Shown piece after piece: positions 52,422 to 60,261 of a stretch of DNA of 64,000 bases. The stretch's first letter is position 1. Each line of letters begins with the position of its first letter. The stretch covers positions 27,344-91,343 of the forward strand of contig JAAWNQ010000006.1 in the NCBI GenBank assembly GCA_022799035.1, read 5' to 3'. Source of the DNA: Oscillospiraceae bacterium. GTDB taxonomy: Bacteria; Bacillota; Clostridia; Oscillospirales; Oscillospiraceae. The notes below the pieces were generated by a model. It had not been told where the DNA came from. It worked only from the letters and a program-made list of their open reading frames with translations, and searched no databases. Both the position numbers and the translations under genes were made by a program.

Positions 52422-54626
52422 TCACCGCTTCATGTACTTCCAAAGCACCACCGCGGCCTCGCTGCGGAGGGCGGGGCGCTGGGGGGCATAGCGGCCCTGG
52501 GCGTCCCCCTCCACAATGCCCAGGCCCTGGGCCAGGGCGGCGTATCCCAGGTCGGCCTCGGGGATCTCCCCGGCGTCGGTGAAATCACAGCGGAAGATCC
52601 CGGAAAGCTGGGCCACAGGGCCGTAACCCTCGCTGTTCAGAAGCATCTTGATCAGCTCGCTCCGGGTCAGCTCCCTGTCCTCCTCCCGCTCGGCTTCGGT
52701 GAGCAGCCCCTGCCGGTAGGCAAACTCGTAGAGGTGATCCACATTCTCCTTCTCCGCCGGGTCATAGCCGTATCCGTTGGCGCTGGCAAGAAGGGCGATA
52801 TAATCAAGCTGGGTCAGGGCCTTGTCGGGCTGGGCCTTGCCCCCCATCCAGCCCACGTTGTACCGGGCCAGCTCGTCCAGGATCTCCTTGGCCCAGTGGC
52901 CCTCCAGATCGTCGTAAAACATCTTCTCGCTCTGGGCGGCCTTCGGACTGGTCAGCTCCCCCGTCTTGGCGTCCACCCCGGTATACCAGATCTCCCGGTC
53001 CCCCAGGGCGTACCCCGGCTTCAGGGCGTTATAATAGGAATAGCCCGCGTTGCGGAGCAGTTCAAACTCCTTGGACAGGTCCAGGGCCACAGGGATCTCC
53101 ATATACCCAAGCTCCACCGGGAAACTGTTGCACCAAACCTCCAAAGCGGCCTCCCGGGTGATGAGCCCCTCCGCGCTGTCGAAGGTCACCCCCTGGTCAA
53201 AGCCCTTGGAGAAGCCCATAACGGAGCCGTCGGTCCCATCCACCCTGACAGTGATGGAGTTGCCGGGGAAGAAGTAGCCGTTCACCTTCTGGGCGAAGGT
53301 AAAGCTGTGCTCGGCGGCCCGGCTCTCCCCCTCCGCCTCGCTGTACCGCTGGGTCTGGGCGAACTGGTCGGGCCACAGGGTCTTTAGGAAGGCCTCCCCC
53401 TTGGCCTGGGCCTTCTCATCGGTAAGAAGGGCCTTGTATTCCCCGCTGGTCTCATCCCCCAGGGCGGACCGGTAGGGGTTGCTGCCATACATGCCGAAAA
53501 GCTCTCCCGTCTTGGCGTCCACCGTCACATACCGGCGGTAGATGCCCTCCTCGCTGTTCCGGGCGTAGGAGACCCGGGCGGTCACATCCCCCGTCTCCCG
53601 GTCCACAGAGTAGCTGGCGGAGCCCAGGGTGTACTTGTCCAGCCCCAGCTCCTTCCAGGCTTTGATCTTCCCGTCCAGGGCCTCCTTGTCCAGGACCCCC
53701 TCCAGCTTGGCCACCCCCTCCAGCTCGGTGTCGGTGAGGGTGGGGGCGGCCTCCTCGGCGGCGGAGTCCATGACAGCGCCGGCCATAAACTTGTTGGCGG
53801 CGCCCCCGGTCTCATACTGCTGACGCAGCTTGGACCGGAGCTGGGTGAGGTTCACCAGCTCCCCTGTGGCGGCGTCCACATAGAACTCATCGGTGGAGTT
53901 GGGCAGATACCGCAGTACCGCCTTCTTTTCGCCGCCCTCCTCGCCGTCCCACTCCAGCACATACTCCAGCCGGAGGTCAAGGGTGGTCTTCAACAGCTCC
54001 CGGGCCTTGTCGGCGGTGGTGGAGGTCGTCGCCTCCCCGGGAACCCCGGCATAGTCGGACACGTCCCCCCGCCAGAACCGGGTCACCTCCCCGTCGGAGA
54101 GCCGCACCCGGACGGAGACGGTCATGGGGGAGGGAAGCCCGTTCAGCTCCACCTGGCCTGTAAAGTTGTAGCTCTCGGCGGAGAGGGACTCCTCCCCCTC
54201 GTCAGAGAAGGTGACCTTCTCGTTTCCGGCCAGCACCTTGTCCAGGAAGGACCGGGCGCGCTGGGCGGCCTCCTCCCTGGTCATGGCGGGGAAGCTGAGG
54301 CCCCCAAAACTCCCACCCAGGACAGGCTCCACCTTCACGCCGCTCTCCCAGCGGTTGAGGGAGAGGACCTTCCCCTCGTCGGTGGCGGTGACCTTCAGCT
54401 CCCCCTCCCCGTTCTTCCAGCTCAGGCTCCAGCGGGTGCCCAGGGCGGTCTCGTCAGGCGCCCCGTAAAACTCGGTGTACTCGTCCCCGATCCCCAGGGT
54501 CCCCTTCACCGCCAGAGTCACCTGGGTCAGCCGCTGGTCGGCGGCCTCAGCGGCCATGGCGGGGACCGCCAGGGACAGGCTCACAGCGGCGGCAACAAAG
54601 GCGGCGGCAAGTTTCCGTAGCTTCAT
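52422..54626 (-). CDS. Exported YcdB/YcdC-type protein with C-terminal SLH repeats
   Basis: Secreted protein of 734 aa. Signal peptide MKLRKLAAAFVAAAVSLSLAVPAMAAEA; two or more YcdB/YcdC-like repeats (for example SFTF.Q..NG..FPGNSITVRVDGTDGSVMGFSKGF and the upstream YNFTGQVELNGLP..MTVSVRVRLSDGEVTRFWRG); C-terminal S-layer homology segments from about residue 570 (DLEGHWAKEILDELARYNV, then LTRSELIKMLL and LRSEAAVVLWKYMKR). Probably attached to cell-wall polymer. Function unknown. ATG 54626 with AGGAGG upstream. Confidence 0.82.
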   Translation of the reverse strand: MKLRKLAAAFVAAAVSLSLAVPAMAAEAADQRLTQVTLAVKGTLGIGDEYTEFYGAPDETALGTRWSLSWKNGEGELKVTATDEGKVLSLNRWESGVKVEPVLGGSFGGLSFPAMTREEAAQRARSFLDKVLAGNEKVTFSDEGEESLSAESYNFTGQVELNGLPSPMTVSVRVRLSDGEVTRFWRGDVSDYAGVPGEATTSTTADKARELLKTTLDLRLEYVLEWDGEEGGEKKAVLRYLPNSTDEFYVDAATGELVNLTQLRSKLRQQYETGGAANKFMAGAVMDSAAEEAAPTLTDTELEGVAKLEGVLDKEALDGKIKAWKELGLDKYTLGSASYSVDRETGDVTARVSYARNSEEGIYRRYVTVDAKTGELFGMYGSNPYRSALGDETSGEYKALLTDEKAQAKGEAFLKTLWPDQFAQTQRYSEAEGESRAAEHSFTFAQKVNGYFFPGNSITVRVDGTDGSVMGFSKGFDQGVTFDSAEGLITREAALEVWCNSFPVELGYMEIPVALDLSKEFELLRNAGYSYYNALKPGYALGDREIWYTGVDAKTGELTSPKAAQSEKMFYDDLEGHWAKEILDELARYNVGWMGGKAQPDKALTQLDYIALLASANGYGYDPAEKENVDHLYEFAYRQGLLTEAEREEDRELTRSELIKMLLNSEGYGPVAQLSGIFRCDFTDAGEIPEADLGYAALAQGLGIVEGDAQGRYAPQRPALRSEAAVVLWKYMKR

Positions 54627-54745
54627 CGTTACTTCCTCCTTATCTGTCTTGGGGCGGACTGCCCCTCTTATTTTTTTAGACGGCGGAAGTTTGAAAAAGT
54701 TTCCTCCAAATTGAAAAAATTTTCCGGGAAATCGAAAATTTGTTC

Positions 54746-54793
54746 TTGACGAAATCGAACAAACGTTGTATAGTATAGAAGAACAGACGTTCT
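54746..54793 (+). promoter_or_regulatory. Promoter with two LexA (SOS) box-like operators
   Basis: TTGACG (54746-54751), 17 bases, TATAGT (54769-54774). CGAACAAACGTTGT (54756-54769) fills the spacer and AGAACAGACGTTCT (54780-54793) follows the -10. The second fits GAACRNRYGTTC exactly; the first departs only at its 3' end. Placement is ideal for repression by LexA. Confidence 0.65.
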
Positions 54794-54893
54794 ATTCCGA
54801 GAAAAATCATTCGGGACCGCTTCGATTGTCCCATTATAGGGACTATGGGTCTGGTAAAGTTTTATTACCAAATCCGACAGGAGGGCTTGCCTT

Positions 54894-55226
54894 ATGGATA
54901 CCATTTACTATCATCTGAACGCGAGAAAGGTGAAGGTCAGCGGCGGCGCGGACCTGGTGACCTTCGTCCCTGCCGCCGCCCCGGTCCCCACCCAGGGGAA
55001 GGGGGAAGTGCTGGACTTTGCCCGCTGCCGTCAGCGGCTGGAGACCAAGGCGGCCTGGAGGGACCTGGTGGAGACCGCCGGCGACCCCCTGCCCCAGCAG
55101 GAGGAGGCCCCCCTCTCCTCCCCCGCCTCCACCCGGCAGGCCCGTCTCTCCGGCTGGCTGGAGCTCTGCGCCTCCGCCGCCATCATAGCCGTAAGCCTGG
55201 CCGCGGTCATCGCATTCCTGCGGTAA
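54894..55226 (+). CDS. Small single-pass membrane protein, likely SOS-induced
   Basis: 110 aa: soluble N-terminal part (MDTIYYHLNARKVKVSGGAD, Pro-rich middle, DFARCRQRLETKAAW) and one C-terminal membrane helix (WLELCASAAIIAVSLAAVIAFL). Not recognised. In Bacillus the SOS-induced YneA is a small membrane-bound division inhibitor, but YneA has an N-terminal helix and LysM domain, absent here. ATG 54894 with AGGAGGG upstream, about 115 bases after the SOS-type promoter. A DNA-damage checkpoint role is inference from the operator only. Confidence 0.7.
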   Translation: MDTIYYHLNARKVKVSGGADLVTFVPAAAPVPTQGKGEVLDFARCRQRLETKAAWRDLVETAGDPLPQQEEAPLSSPASTRQARLSGWLELCASAAIIAVSLAAVIAFLR

Positions 55227-55233
55227 GGAATGT

Positions 55234-55380
55234 AAAAAAGCAAAAATCCGGGCAACGCCGTACCATGTACGGCGTTGCCCTTTTTCAAACTCTTTTCCAT
55301 TCAATTTTGCGGTACAAAAAGAATTTCTTTTCCCATCCACAGCTTTTCGCTTTTTCACTTTTCATTTTTCACTTTTAACT
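55234..55380. repeat. Intergenic repeat, subfamily B, diverged copy
   Basis: Core hairpin GGGCAACGCC..GGCGTTGCCC (55250-55280) followed by TTTTT, and the right terminal repeat CTTTTTCACTTTTCATTTTT. Its hairpin serves as terminator for the small membrane protein; its right end encodes the C-terminal KVKNEK and stop of the amidase on the other strand. Confidence 0.75.
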
Positions 55381-55999
55381 CTTCCAGGAGGCTTTCCCAC
55401 GCCTCCGAATGCTCTACGTAGTACTTAGGGCAGACCTTTCCCGTCACGTCGTAGTGGCGGATCACATCCTCCGGCTCCAGGCCGTAATACTCCTCCAACC
55501 ACCTGATCAGCCGCACCAGGGAGTCATAGCTGGCGGGGGTAAATTCCCCCGTTTCGTCGGGATGACATACCTCAATGGACAGGGTGTCCCTGTTCCGGTC
55601 ATTGGAGCAGTAGGCCACCTCCCCCGGGGGAACGCAGAGGAGCACCTCCCCCTCCAGCCCCACAAGGAAATGACTGCTGGCGTACGTCTCATGGCTCCTG
55701 GCAAGCCCCGCGAAGTAACTGCGGTTCTGCTGGGCGGTGGTCCCCGGGTTGCCCACATAATGGACCACGATCCCGGAGAGGCCCTCCATCTCGGTCCCCG
55801 GCCGGGACCAGGGGTTCCGGGGCAGAAGCTCCTCCTGGATCCAGTCCGGGTAACTCTCAGGGGCCGCCACCGCCGGAGCCTTCCGCCCCCGGACAAAAAA
55901 GAGGGCCAGCAGGGCCAGGACAAACAGCCCCACCGCCCCCTTCAGCGGCGGTGGGGGCAGGTCTCTCCTTCCGCGCCGGTCCCCTCTCCCTCTGGTCAT
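55355..55999 (-). CDS. Membrane-anchored N-acetylmuramoyl-L-alanine amidase (Amidase_2)
   Basis: 214 aa: Arg-rich N terminus, membrane anchor (residues about 22-37, AVGLFVLALLALFFV), then an Amidase_2/PGRP-like zinc amidase domain. Zinc ligands: His in IVVHYVGNP, His in VIRHYDVTGKVCPKYY and the following Cys; SSHFLVGLEGEVLLCVPPGEVAYCSNDRNRDTLSIEVCH is the family core. Cleaves the MurNAc-L-Ala bond. Its last six residues and stop are encoded by the intergenic repeat. Lies in a sporulation neighbourhood, so a spore-cortex or engulfment role is possible. Confidence 0.87.
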   Translation of the reverse strand: MTRGRGDRRGRRDLPPPPLKGAVGLFVLALLALFFVRGRKAPAVAAPESYPDWIQEELLPRNPWSRPGTEMEGLSGIVVHYVGNPGTTAQQNRSYFAGLARSHETYASSHFLVGLEGEVLLCVPPGEVAYCSNDRNRDTLSIEVCHPDETGEFTPASYDSLVRLIRWLEEYYGLEPEDVIRHYDVTGKVCPKYYVEHSEAWESLLEELKVKNEK

Positions 56000-56071
56000 G
56001 CCCTCTCCTCCCCCTGTTTTTTTAATTGTATCACAGGAGGATAGACGGGTTTTTAACTTTTTATGACATTT

Positions 56072-56320
56072 TTATTTCCCTTTGTACTTTTTTCGGGTGG
56101 CGATGCCCCCCCGGATGTGCCGCTGGGCCTTGTTCTCCTCCAGCACCGCCTTGGCCTGGAGGTAGAGGGCCCGGTTAAATGCGGGCAGCCGCTCGCTGAG
56201 ATCCTTGTGGACGGTGGACTTGGACACCCCAAACTTCTCCGCCGCCGCCCGGACGGTGGTCCGGTTTTCTATGATGTACTGGGCCAACCGTAAGGCCCGG
56301 TCCTCCATGTTCTCTTTCAC
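56072..56320 (-). CDS. spoIIID: Stage III sporulation transcriptional regulator SpoIIID
   Basis: 82-aa mother-cell regulator. Strongly conserved core: RALRLAQYIIENRTTVRAAAEKFGVSKSTVHKDLSERLP (HTH), then HIRGGIATRKKYK, as in Bacillus SpoIIID. GTG 56320 is preceded by GGGGAG at eight bases. A sigma-E-like promoter sits at 56355-56383, as expected for this gene. Confidence 0.95.
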   Translation of the reverse strand: MKENMEDRALRLAQYIIENRTTVRAAAEKFGVSKSTVHKDLSERLPAFNRALYLQAKAVLEENKAQRHIRGGIATRKKYKGK

Positions 56321-56354
56321 GCGCAACACTCCCCAATGCCTTCGTTCTGTGAAA

Positions 56355-56383
56355 GATATATGTGGCCCCCTCCCAAAATATGA
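56355..56383 (-). promoter_or_regulatory. Sigma-E-like promoter of spoIIID
   Basis: Minus strand TCATATT (56383-56377), 14 bases, CATATATC (56362-56355). Confidence 0.5.
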
Positions 56384-56390
56384 AAGACTC

Positions 56391-57533
56391 TCACTCCCCA
56401 GTCAGTCCCAGAAATACCGCCCCCGCCGCCCGGGCGAAATCCCGGGCCGCCGCCAGCGCCTCCTGGAGGGTATTCCCGTGGGTCCCCACCTCCACCAGCA
56501 GGGACCCCGGGACCAGCTCCTGGTTATAGGAGGACTGCCGCAGGGTCATGGGCCGGGCCAGGGTGGGGTAGAGGGTATCCAGATTCTTCTGGAGCCGGGC
56601 CGCCAGGGCCAGGTTATCCTCCCAGCCCGGATGATCCCCTCCGGCGTCGTTGGTGCCGATGACCAGCATGACCTGGGCCGTCTTCACCCGGTCGATGGTG
56701 GTCACCGCCTTGTACACAGTGCCGTCGCTCCCCACCAGGGCATCCCGGTGAACGTCCAGAACGATCCGGATGGTGGGGTATTGCTCCAGATATCCCTCCA
56801 CCGCCGGCCCCGACCGGGTATACGCGCCCTTGTAGGCCGGGTAGTCGTACACCCCCCGGTCGTGGATCACGCTGAGCCCCATCTCGGTAAACACCCGCTC
56901 CATCTCATCCCCCACCCGCAGCATATTGTAGGGCTCCTCCAGGGTCCGGGTGTTGTTGTCGCTGGGAGCGTACACATCCACCCCATCGGGGGTGTACGCC
57001 TCGGTGGTGTGGGTGTGGATAATGAGGATCTGGGGCCCCTCCACCGCCGGCGCCAGGGCAAAGGGCACCTCCCGGCGGGCAGCGGCGGCCAGGTCCACCG
57101 TCAGGCCGGTACGGTTATATAAGTAAAGCCCTGCCCCGGTCACATACCCCCCGCTCCCCGTGGGGGTCAGGGTCCGCTCCACAATATCCTCGGGGGCGGC
57201 GGTGATCTGGGGCTGGTCCTGAACGTCGTCGTGGTCGGGGGCGGGCTGGGCGTTGGGCAGGGGCTCCAGGGTCTCCACCGGGGTCTCCTCCTGTTCCGGC
57301 GGCGTCAGATTCCGTTCCAGCAGAAGGGATTGGGACAGGGCCAGCCTCTGCCAGAAGCCGGGTCCCCCCTGCCCCCGGTCCCCCAGCTCGGTACGGAGGG
57401 CGGCCACCACAAAGGCTTCGCTCTCCGCCAGGGAGACCCCGGCGCTTCCCGTGAGCAGCAGCCACAAAGTGACCACGGTCAGGCACACCGCCAAACTTCG
57501 CCGAATCAACCTCCCCCAACGGATCCTTCTCAT
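56391..57533 (-). CDS. spoIIP: Stage II sporulation protein P (engulfment amidase/endopeptidase)
   Basis: 380 aa: N-terminal membrane anchor (SLAVCLTVVTLWLLLTGSAG), Pro/Glu-rich linker, then the SpoIIP catalytic domain with LIIHTHTTEAYTP (first His-Thr-His, near residue 170), IVLDVHRDAL and VEVGTHGNTLQEA. SpoIIP cleaves septal peptidoglycan with SpoIID and SpoIIM during engulfment. ATG 57533 with GGAGGG upstream. spoIIP-gpr-rpsT order is the same as in Bacillus. Confidence 0.95.
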   Translation of the reverse strand: MRRIRWGRLIRRSLAVCLTVVTLWLLLTGSAGVSLAESEAFVVAALRTELGDRGQGGPGFWQRLALSQSLLLERNLTPPEQEETPVETLEPLPNAQPAPDHDDVQDQPQITAAPEDIVERTLTPTGSGGYVTGAGLYLYNRTGLTVDLAAAARREVPFALAPAVEGPQILIIHTHTTEAYTPDGVDVYAPSDNNTRTLEEPYNMLRVGDEMERVFTEMGLSVIHDRGVYDYPAYKGAYTRSGPAVEGYLEQYPTIRIVLDVHRDALVGSDGTVYKAVTTIDRVKTAQVMLVIGTNDAGGDHPGWEDNLALAARLQKNLDTLYPTLARPMTLRQSSYNQELVPGSLLVEVGTHGNTLQEALAAARDFARAAGAVFLGLTGE

Positions 57534-57584
57534 CGCTTGTCCCTCCTGCGTACGGCTATGGATAGGACAGCATATGCAGGAGGA

Positions 57585-57737
57585 AAGTTAAAAATGAAAA
57601 GTGAAAAGTGAAAAAGCTAGGCAACGCTGTACCACGTACAACGTTGCCCTTTTCCTTCCAGGTTGCTCCCGCTTGTTTTTAGAAGTTTCTCCTCCGTCCT
57701 CCACCGCTTTTTCACTTTTCATTTTTAACTTTTCACT
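57585..57737. repeat. Intergenic repeat, subfamily B, full copy
   Basis: 153 bp between spoIIP and gpr. TIRs of about 30 bp (AGTTAAAAATGAAAAGTGAA left, complement right); core GGCAACGCTGTACCACGTAC, AACGTTGCC, then CTTCCAGGTTGCTCCCGCTTG. About 85-90% like the 60016 copy by eye. Its right end abuts the gpr stop codon. Confidence 0.88.
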
Positions 57738-58617
57738 CTACAAGCATCTCCAGCCCCTCCAGATCCAGCTCCGGCTGGAGGGCCAGGCTCACGGCATACC
57801 CAATGACCTTGCTCAGGTCGGCCACCCGCTGGTCGATGTCCCGGGGGGTCACCATCAAGGTGGCCCCCGGGGCTCCCGCCAGGGCCTGAGGGTCGGTCTC
57901 TCCCCCCACCTCCTCCAGCAGGTCGGCGGCAAGGGTGGCCCCGTCCACCACCGTGGGCACCCCCACGGCGATCACCGGCACCCCCAGACTCTCCCGGTTC
58001 AGGGCAAAGCGGTGGTTCCCCACCCCGGAGCCGGGGGCGATCCCCGTGTCGCAGATCTGGACCGTGGCGCACAGCCGCTCCACCCGCCGGGCCGCCAGGG
58101 CGTCCACCGCGATGACGGCCTTCACCCCGATCCTATCCGCCACCGCCCGGACGATCTCCCCGCTCTCCACCCCCGTGGTGCCCATCACCCCCGCCGCCAG
58201 CGCGGCCACAGGCCGAAAGGAGCCGAAATGCTCCGGAGACATACTCACCAGATGCCGGGTCACCAGGGTCCGGTCAGCCACCTGGGGTCCCACCGCATCC
58301 GGGGTGATGGCCCGGTTTCCCAGCCCCACCACCAGAGTCTCCCCCTGGGGCAGCAGGGGGGCCAAAAGCCCCGCCAACGCCTTCACCGCCCGGGGAAAGG
58401 CCCCCTCCTCCCGCCGTTCCAAGCCGGTGAGGTCCAGGGTGTGATAGGTCCCCACCGGCTTTCCCAGGGCCCGGGCCCCCTCCTCGTCGGTCACCTCCAC
58501 CGTGGTCAGGGGAAAGCCCTCCGCCTCCCCCTCCCGGCTGCGGATCCCCGGCAATTCCTCCGCCTTCCCCAGCAGCTCCCGGGCCTCCAGGGCCAGATCC
58601 GTCCGTCTCTCCAGCAT
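57733..58617 (-). CDS. gpr: Germination protease (SASP-specific, GPR)
   Basis: Aspartic-type spore protease that degrades small acid-soluble proteins at germination, 294 aa. Features: RRTDLALEARELL at the N terminus (the propeptide is cut near here), VVGLGNRAITPDAVGPQVADRTLVTRHL, VIAVDALAARRVERLC (active-site Asp region), and TGIAPGSGVGNHRFALNRESLGVPVIAVGVPTVVD. ATG 58617 with GGAGG upstream. A sigma-G-like promoter lies at 58671-58699. Confidence 0.96.
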   Translation of the reverse strand: MLERRTDLALEARELLGKAEELPGIRSREGEAEGFPLTTVEVTDEEGARALGKPVGTYHTLDLTGLERREEGAFPRAVKALAGLLAPLLPQGETLVVGLGNRAITPDAVGPQVADRTLVTRHLVSMSPEHFGSFRPVAALAAGVMGTTGVESGEIVRAVADRIGVKAVIAVDALAARRVERLCATVQICDTGIAPGSGVGNHRFALNRESLGVPVIAVGVPTVVDGATLAADLLEEVGGETDPQALAGAPGATLMVTPRDIDQRVADLSKVIGYAVSLALQPELDLEGLEMLVE

Positions 58618-58670
58618 ATTTGAAGCCTCCTCCAACACAAGATATAGTAATTCTTTTTTCCATTCCCTCC

Positions 58671-58699
58671 TATTTTGGGCAGAAACCCTCCTCCTATAC
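58671..58699 (-). promoter_or_regulatory. Sigma-G-like promoter of gpr
   Basis: Minus strand GTATA (58699-58695), 17 bases, CAAAATA (58677-58671), one mismatch from the forespore -10 CATAATA. gpr is forespore-expressed in Bacillus. Confidence 0.45.
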
Positions 58700-58728
58700 G
58701 AAAAAATCGGAAATTGTGAAAATAATTC

Positions 58729-58757
58729 TTGCATTTTCAAGCTCAGTCTGTTAGAAT
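58729..58757 (+). promoter_or_regulatory. Promoter of rpsT
   Basis: TTGCAT (58729-58734), 17 bases, TAGAAT (58752-58757). Confidence 0.7.
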
Positions 58758-58813
58758 AGATACCTGCACGGGCATCATGCCTGAAAAATCGTCGTTCGGA
58801 GGAGGTGTTTGGT

Positions 58814-59077
58814 TTGCCGAACATTAAGTCTGCTAAGAAGCGGGTTCTGGTGAACAAGGCCAAGGCTTTGCAGAACAAAACCGCCCGGTCCGCCCTGAAG
58901 ACTGAGCTGAAGAAGTTTGAGGCCGCGGTGGCGGAAGGCAACCGCAGCGAGGCCGAGGGCGCTTACAAGGTGGCTGTCAAGGCCGTGGACAAGGCCGTTT
59001 GCCGCGGGCTTCTGCACAAGAACAATGCCGCCCATAAAAAGAGCGGGATGACCCTGAAGCTGAACAAGCTGGCCTGA
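58814..59077 (+). CDS. rpsT: 30S ribosomal protein S20
   Basis: 87 aa, the normal S20 length when started at TTG 58814, giving PNIKSAKKRVLVNKAKALQN after the initiator. GGAGG lies eight bases before this TTG. A GTG at 58805 would add three residues and overlap the ribosome site. C-terminal GLLHKNNAAHKKSGMTLKLN is standard. S20 is often autoregulated and uses a weak non-ATG start in several bacteria; the TTG here fits. Confidence 0.96.
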   Translation: MPNIKSAKKRVLVNKAKALQNKTARSALKTELKKFEAAVAEGNRSEAEGAYKVAVKAVDKAVCRGLLHKNNAAHKKSGMTLKLNKLA

Positions 59078-59098
59078 GTCCCCTGTTGGGTCCATAGG

Positions 59099-59124
59099 AA
59101 CCGCCTGCCTTTTTGCAGGCGGTT
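59099..59124 (+). terminator. Terminator after rpsT
   Basis: 10-bp stem AACCGCCTGC, CTTTTT loop, T6 tail. Confidence 0.9.
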
Positions 59125-59181
59125 TTTTACTGCGAAGACTTCCCTCGCCATCCCACAGTCTGACAAGAGAGGAGTGGACAT

Positions 59182-60042
59182 ATGGAGCGTCTGGCAAGGA
59201 ACCCTGTGGTCCGCTTTTTCTGGACCATGGGGGACCTCTATTTCTCCAAGCGGGTCTCCCGCTCGGCGGCGGAGCTGGCCTACTTTTTGATCCTCTCCTT
59301 TTTCCCCGCCCTCATCTGCGTCAACGCCGCCATCGGCACCCTGGACCTGGACGTTGTCTCCCTTTTGGAGGAGGCCGCCGTCATCATCCCTGAGGGAGCC
59401 CTGGCCGTCCTCATTGAGTACGTCCGCTACATCACCACCAACCAATCCCAGACCCTGCTTCTGGGCGGCGCGGTGATGATGCTCTTCTCCGCCAGCGCGG
59501 CCATGCGCTCCCTGATGAACGTGATGGACGACATATACGGCCGGAAAAGCTACACCGGCCTCTGGCAGGTGGTGGCCAGCGTGGTCTTCTCGGTGCTCTT
59601 CCTCCTGACCATCTACCTTTCTCTGGTGGTGGTGCTGACCGGCAACTGGTTTTTCCACCTGCTGGAGGAGTTCATCCGCCGCTTCTCCTGGCTGGAGCAC
59701 ATCCGTCTGCCCTGGGAGTGGCAGTGGATGCGCTTCCTCATCCTCTTTTTCCTGGTGATGACGGTGGTCATGCTTCTCTACCGGGCCACCGCCCCCCGGA
59801 CCCGGCCCCGCCCCCCTGTCCTTATGGGCGCCTTTCTCTCCTCAGGGGTCCTGGTGCTGGCCTCCATCCTTTTCTCCTACTTCATCGGCCTGTCCTCCCG
59901 GTACTCCCTGGTTTACGGCTCCCTCGGCTCAGTGATGATCCTCCTGGTCTGGCTCTACCTCTGCGGCAACATCATCATCCTGGGAAGCTGCTTCAACAAG
60001 GTGTGGTACGACGGGAAATTAAAAATGAAAAGTGGAAAGTGA
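59182..60042 (+). CDS. YihY/BrkB (UPF0761) family membrane protein
   Basis: 286 aa with about six membrane helices. Signature YFSKRVSRSAAELAYFLILSFFPALI near residue 20-45 and the C-terminal YGSLGSVMILLVWLYLCGNIIILG with the polar Asn/Gly helix typical of the family. Despite the old name (ribonuclease BN) it is not a nuclease; function unknown, proposed transporter. The last residues (KLKMKSGK) and the stop are contributed by the left end of the adjoining repeat, so its original C terminus has been replaced. Confidence 0.9.
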   Translation: MERLARNPVVRFFWTMGDLYFSKRVSRSAAELAYFLILSFFPALICVNAAIGTLDLDVVSLLEEAAVIIPEGALAVLIEYVRYITTNQSQTLLLGGAVMMLFSASAAMRSLMNVMDDIYGRKSYTGLWQVVASVVFSVLFLLTIYLSLVVVLTGNWFFHLLEEFIRRFSWLEHIRLPWEWQWMRFLILFFLVMTVVMLLYRATAPRTRPRPPVLMGAFLSSGVLVLASILFSYFIGLSSRYSLVYGSLGSVMILLVWLYLCGNIIILGSCFNKVWYDGKLKMKSGK

Positions 60043-60171
60043 AAAAGCCGGGCAACGCTGTACCACGTACAACGTTGCCCTTTTTCTTCCAGGTCGCTCC
60101 TACTTGTTTTAGAGGTTTCCCTCCCGTCCCCCACAGCTTTTTCACTTTTCATTTTTAACTTTTCACTTTTC
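60016..60171. repeat. Intergenic repeat, subfamily B, full copy
   Basis: 156 bp, same core and TIRs as 57585-57737. The hairpin GGGCAACG..CGTTGCCC (60050-60080) plus T5 acts as terminator for the YihY gene. Confidence 0.88.
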
Positions 60172-60200
60172 TTGCTTTTCCCCTCCATTCGCGGTATAAT
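60172..60200 (+). promoter_or_regulatory. Promoter of phosphoribosyltransferase gene
   Basis: TTGCTT (60172-60177), 17 bases, TATAAT (60195-60200), immediately after the repeat. Confidence 0.6.
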
Positions 60201-60261
60201 AGTTTGTAATGAATTTCGCCCCGGGTCCCCGGGGCAAATACTGAGGCAAGGAGCTGTCATT

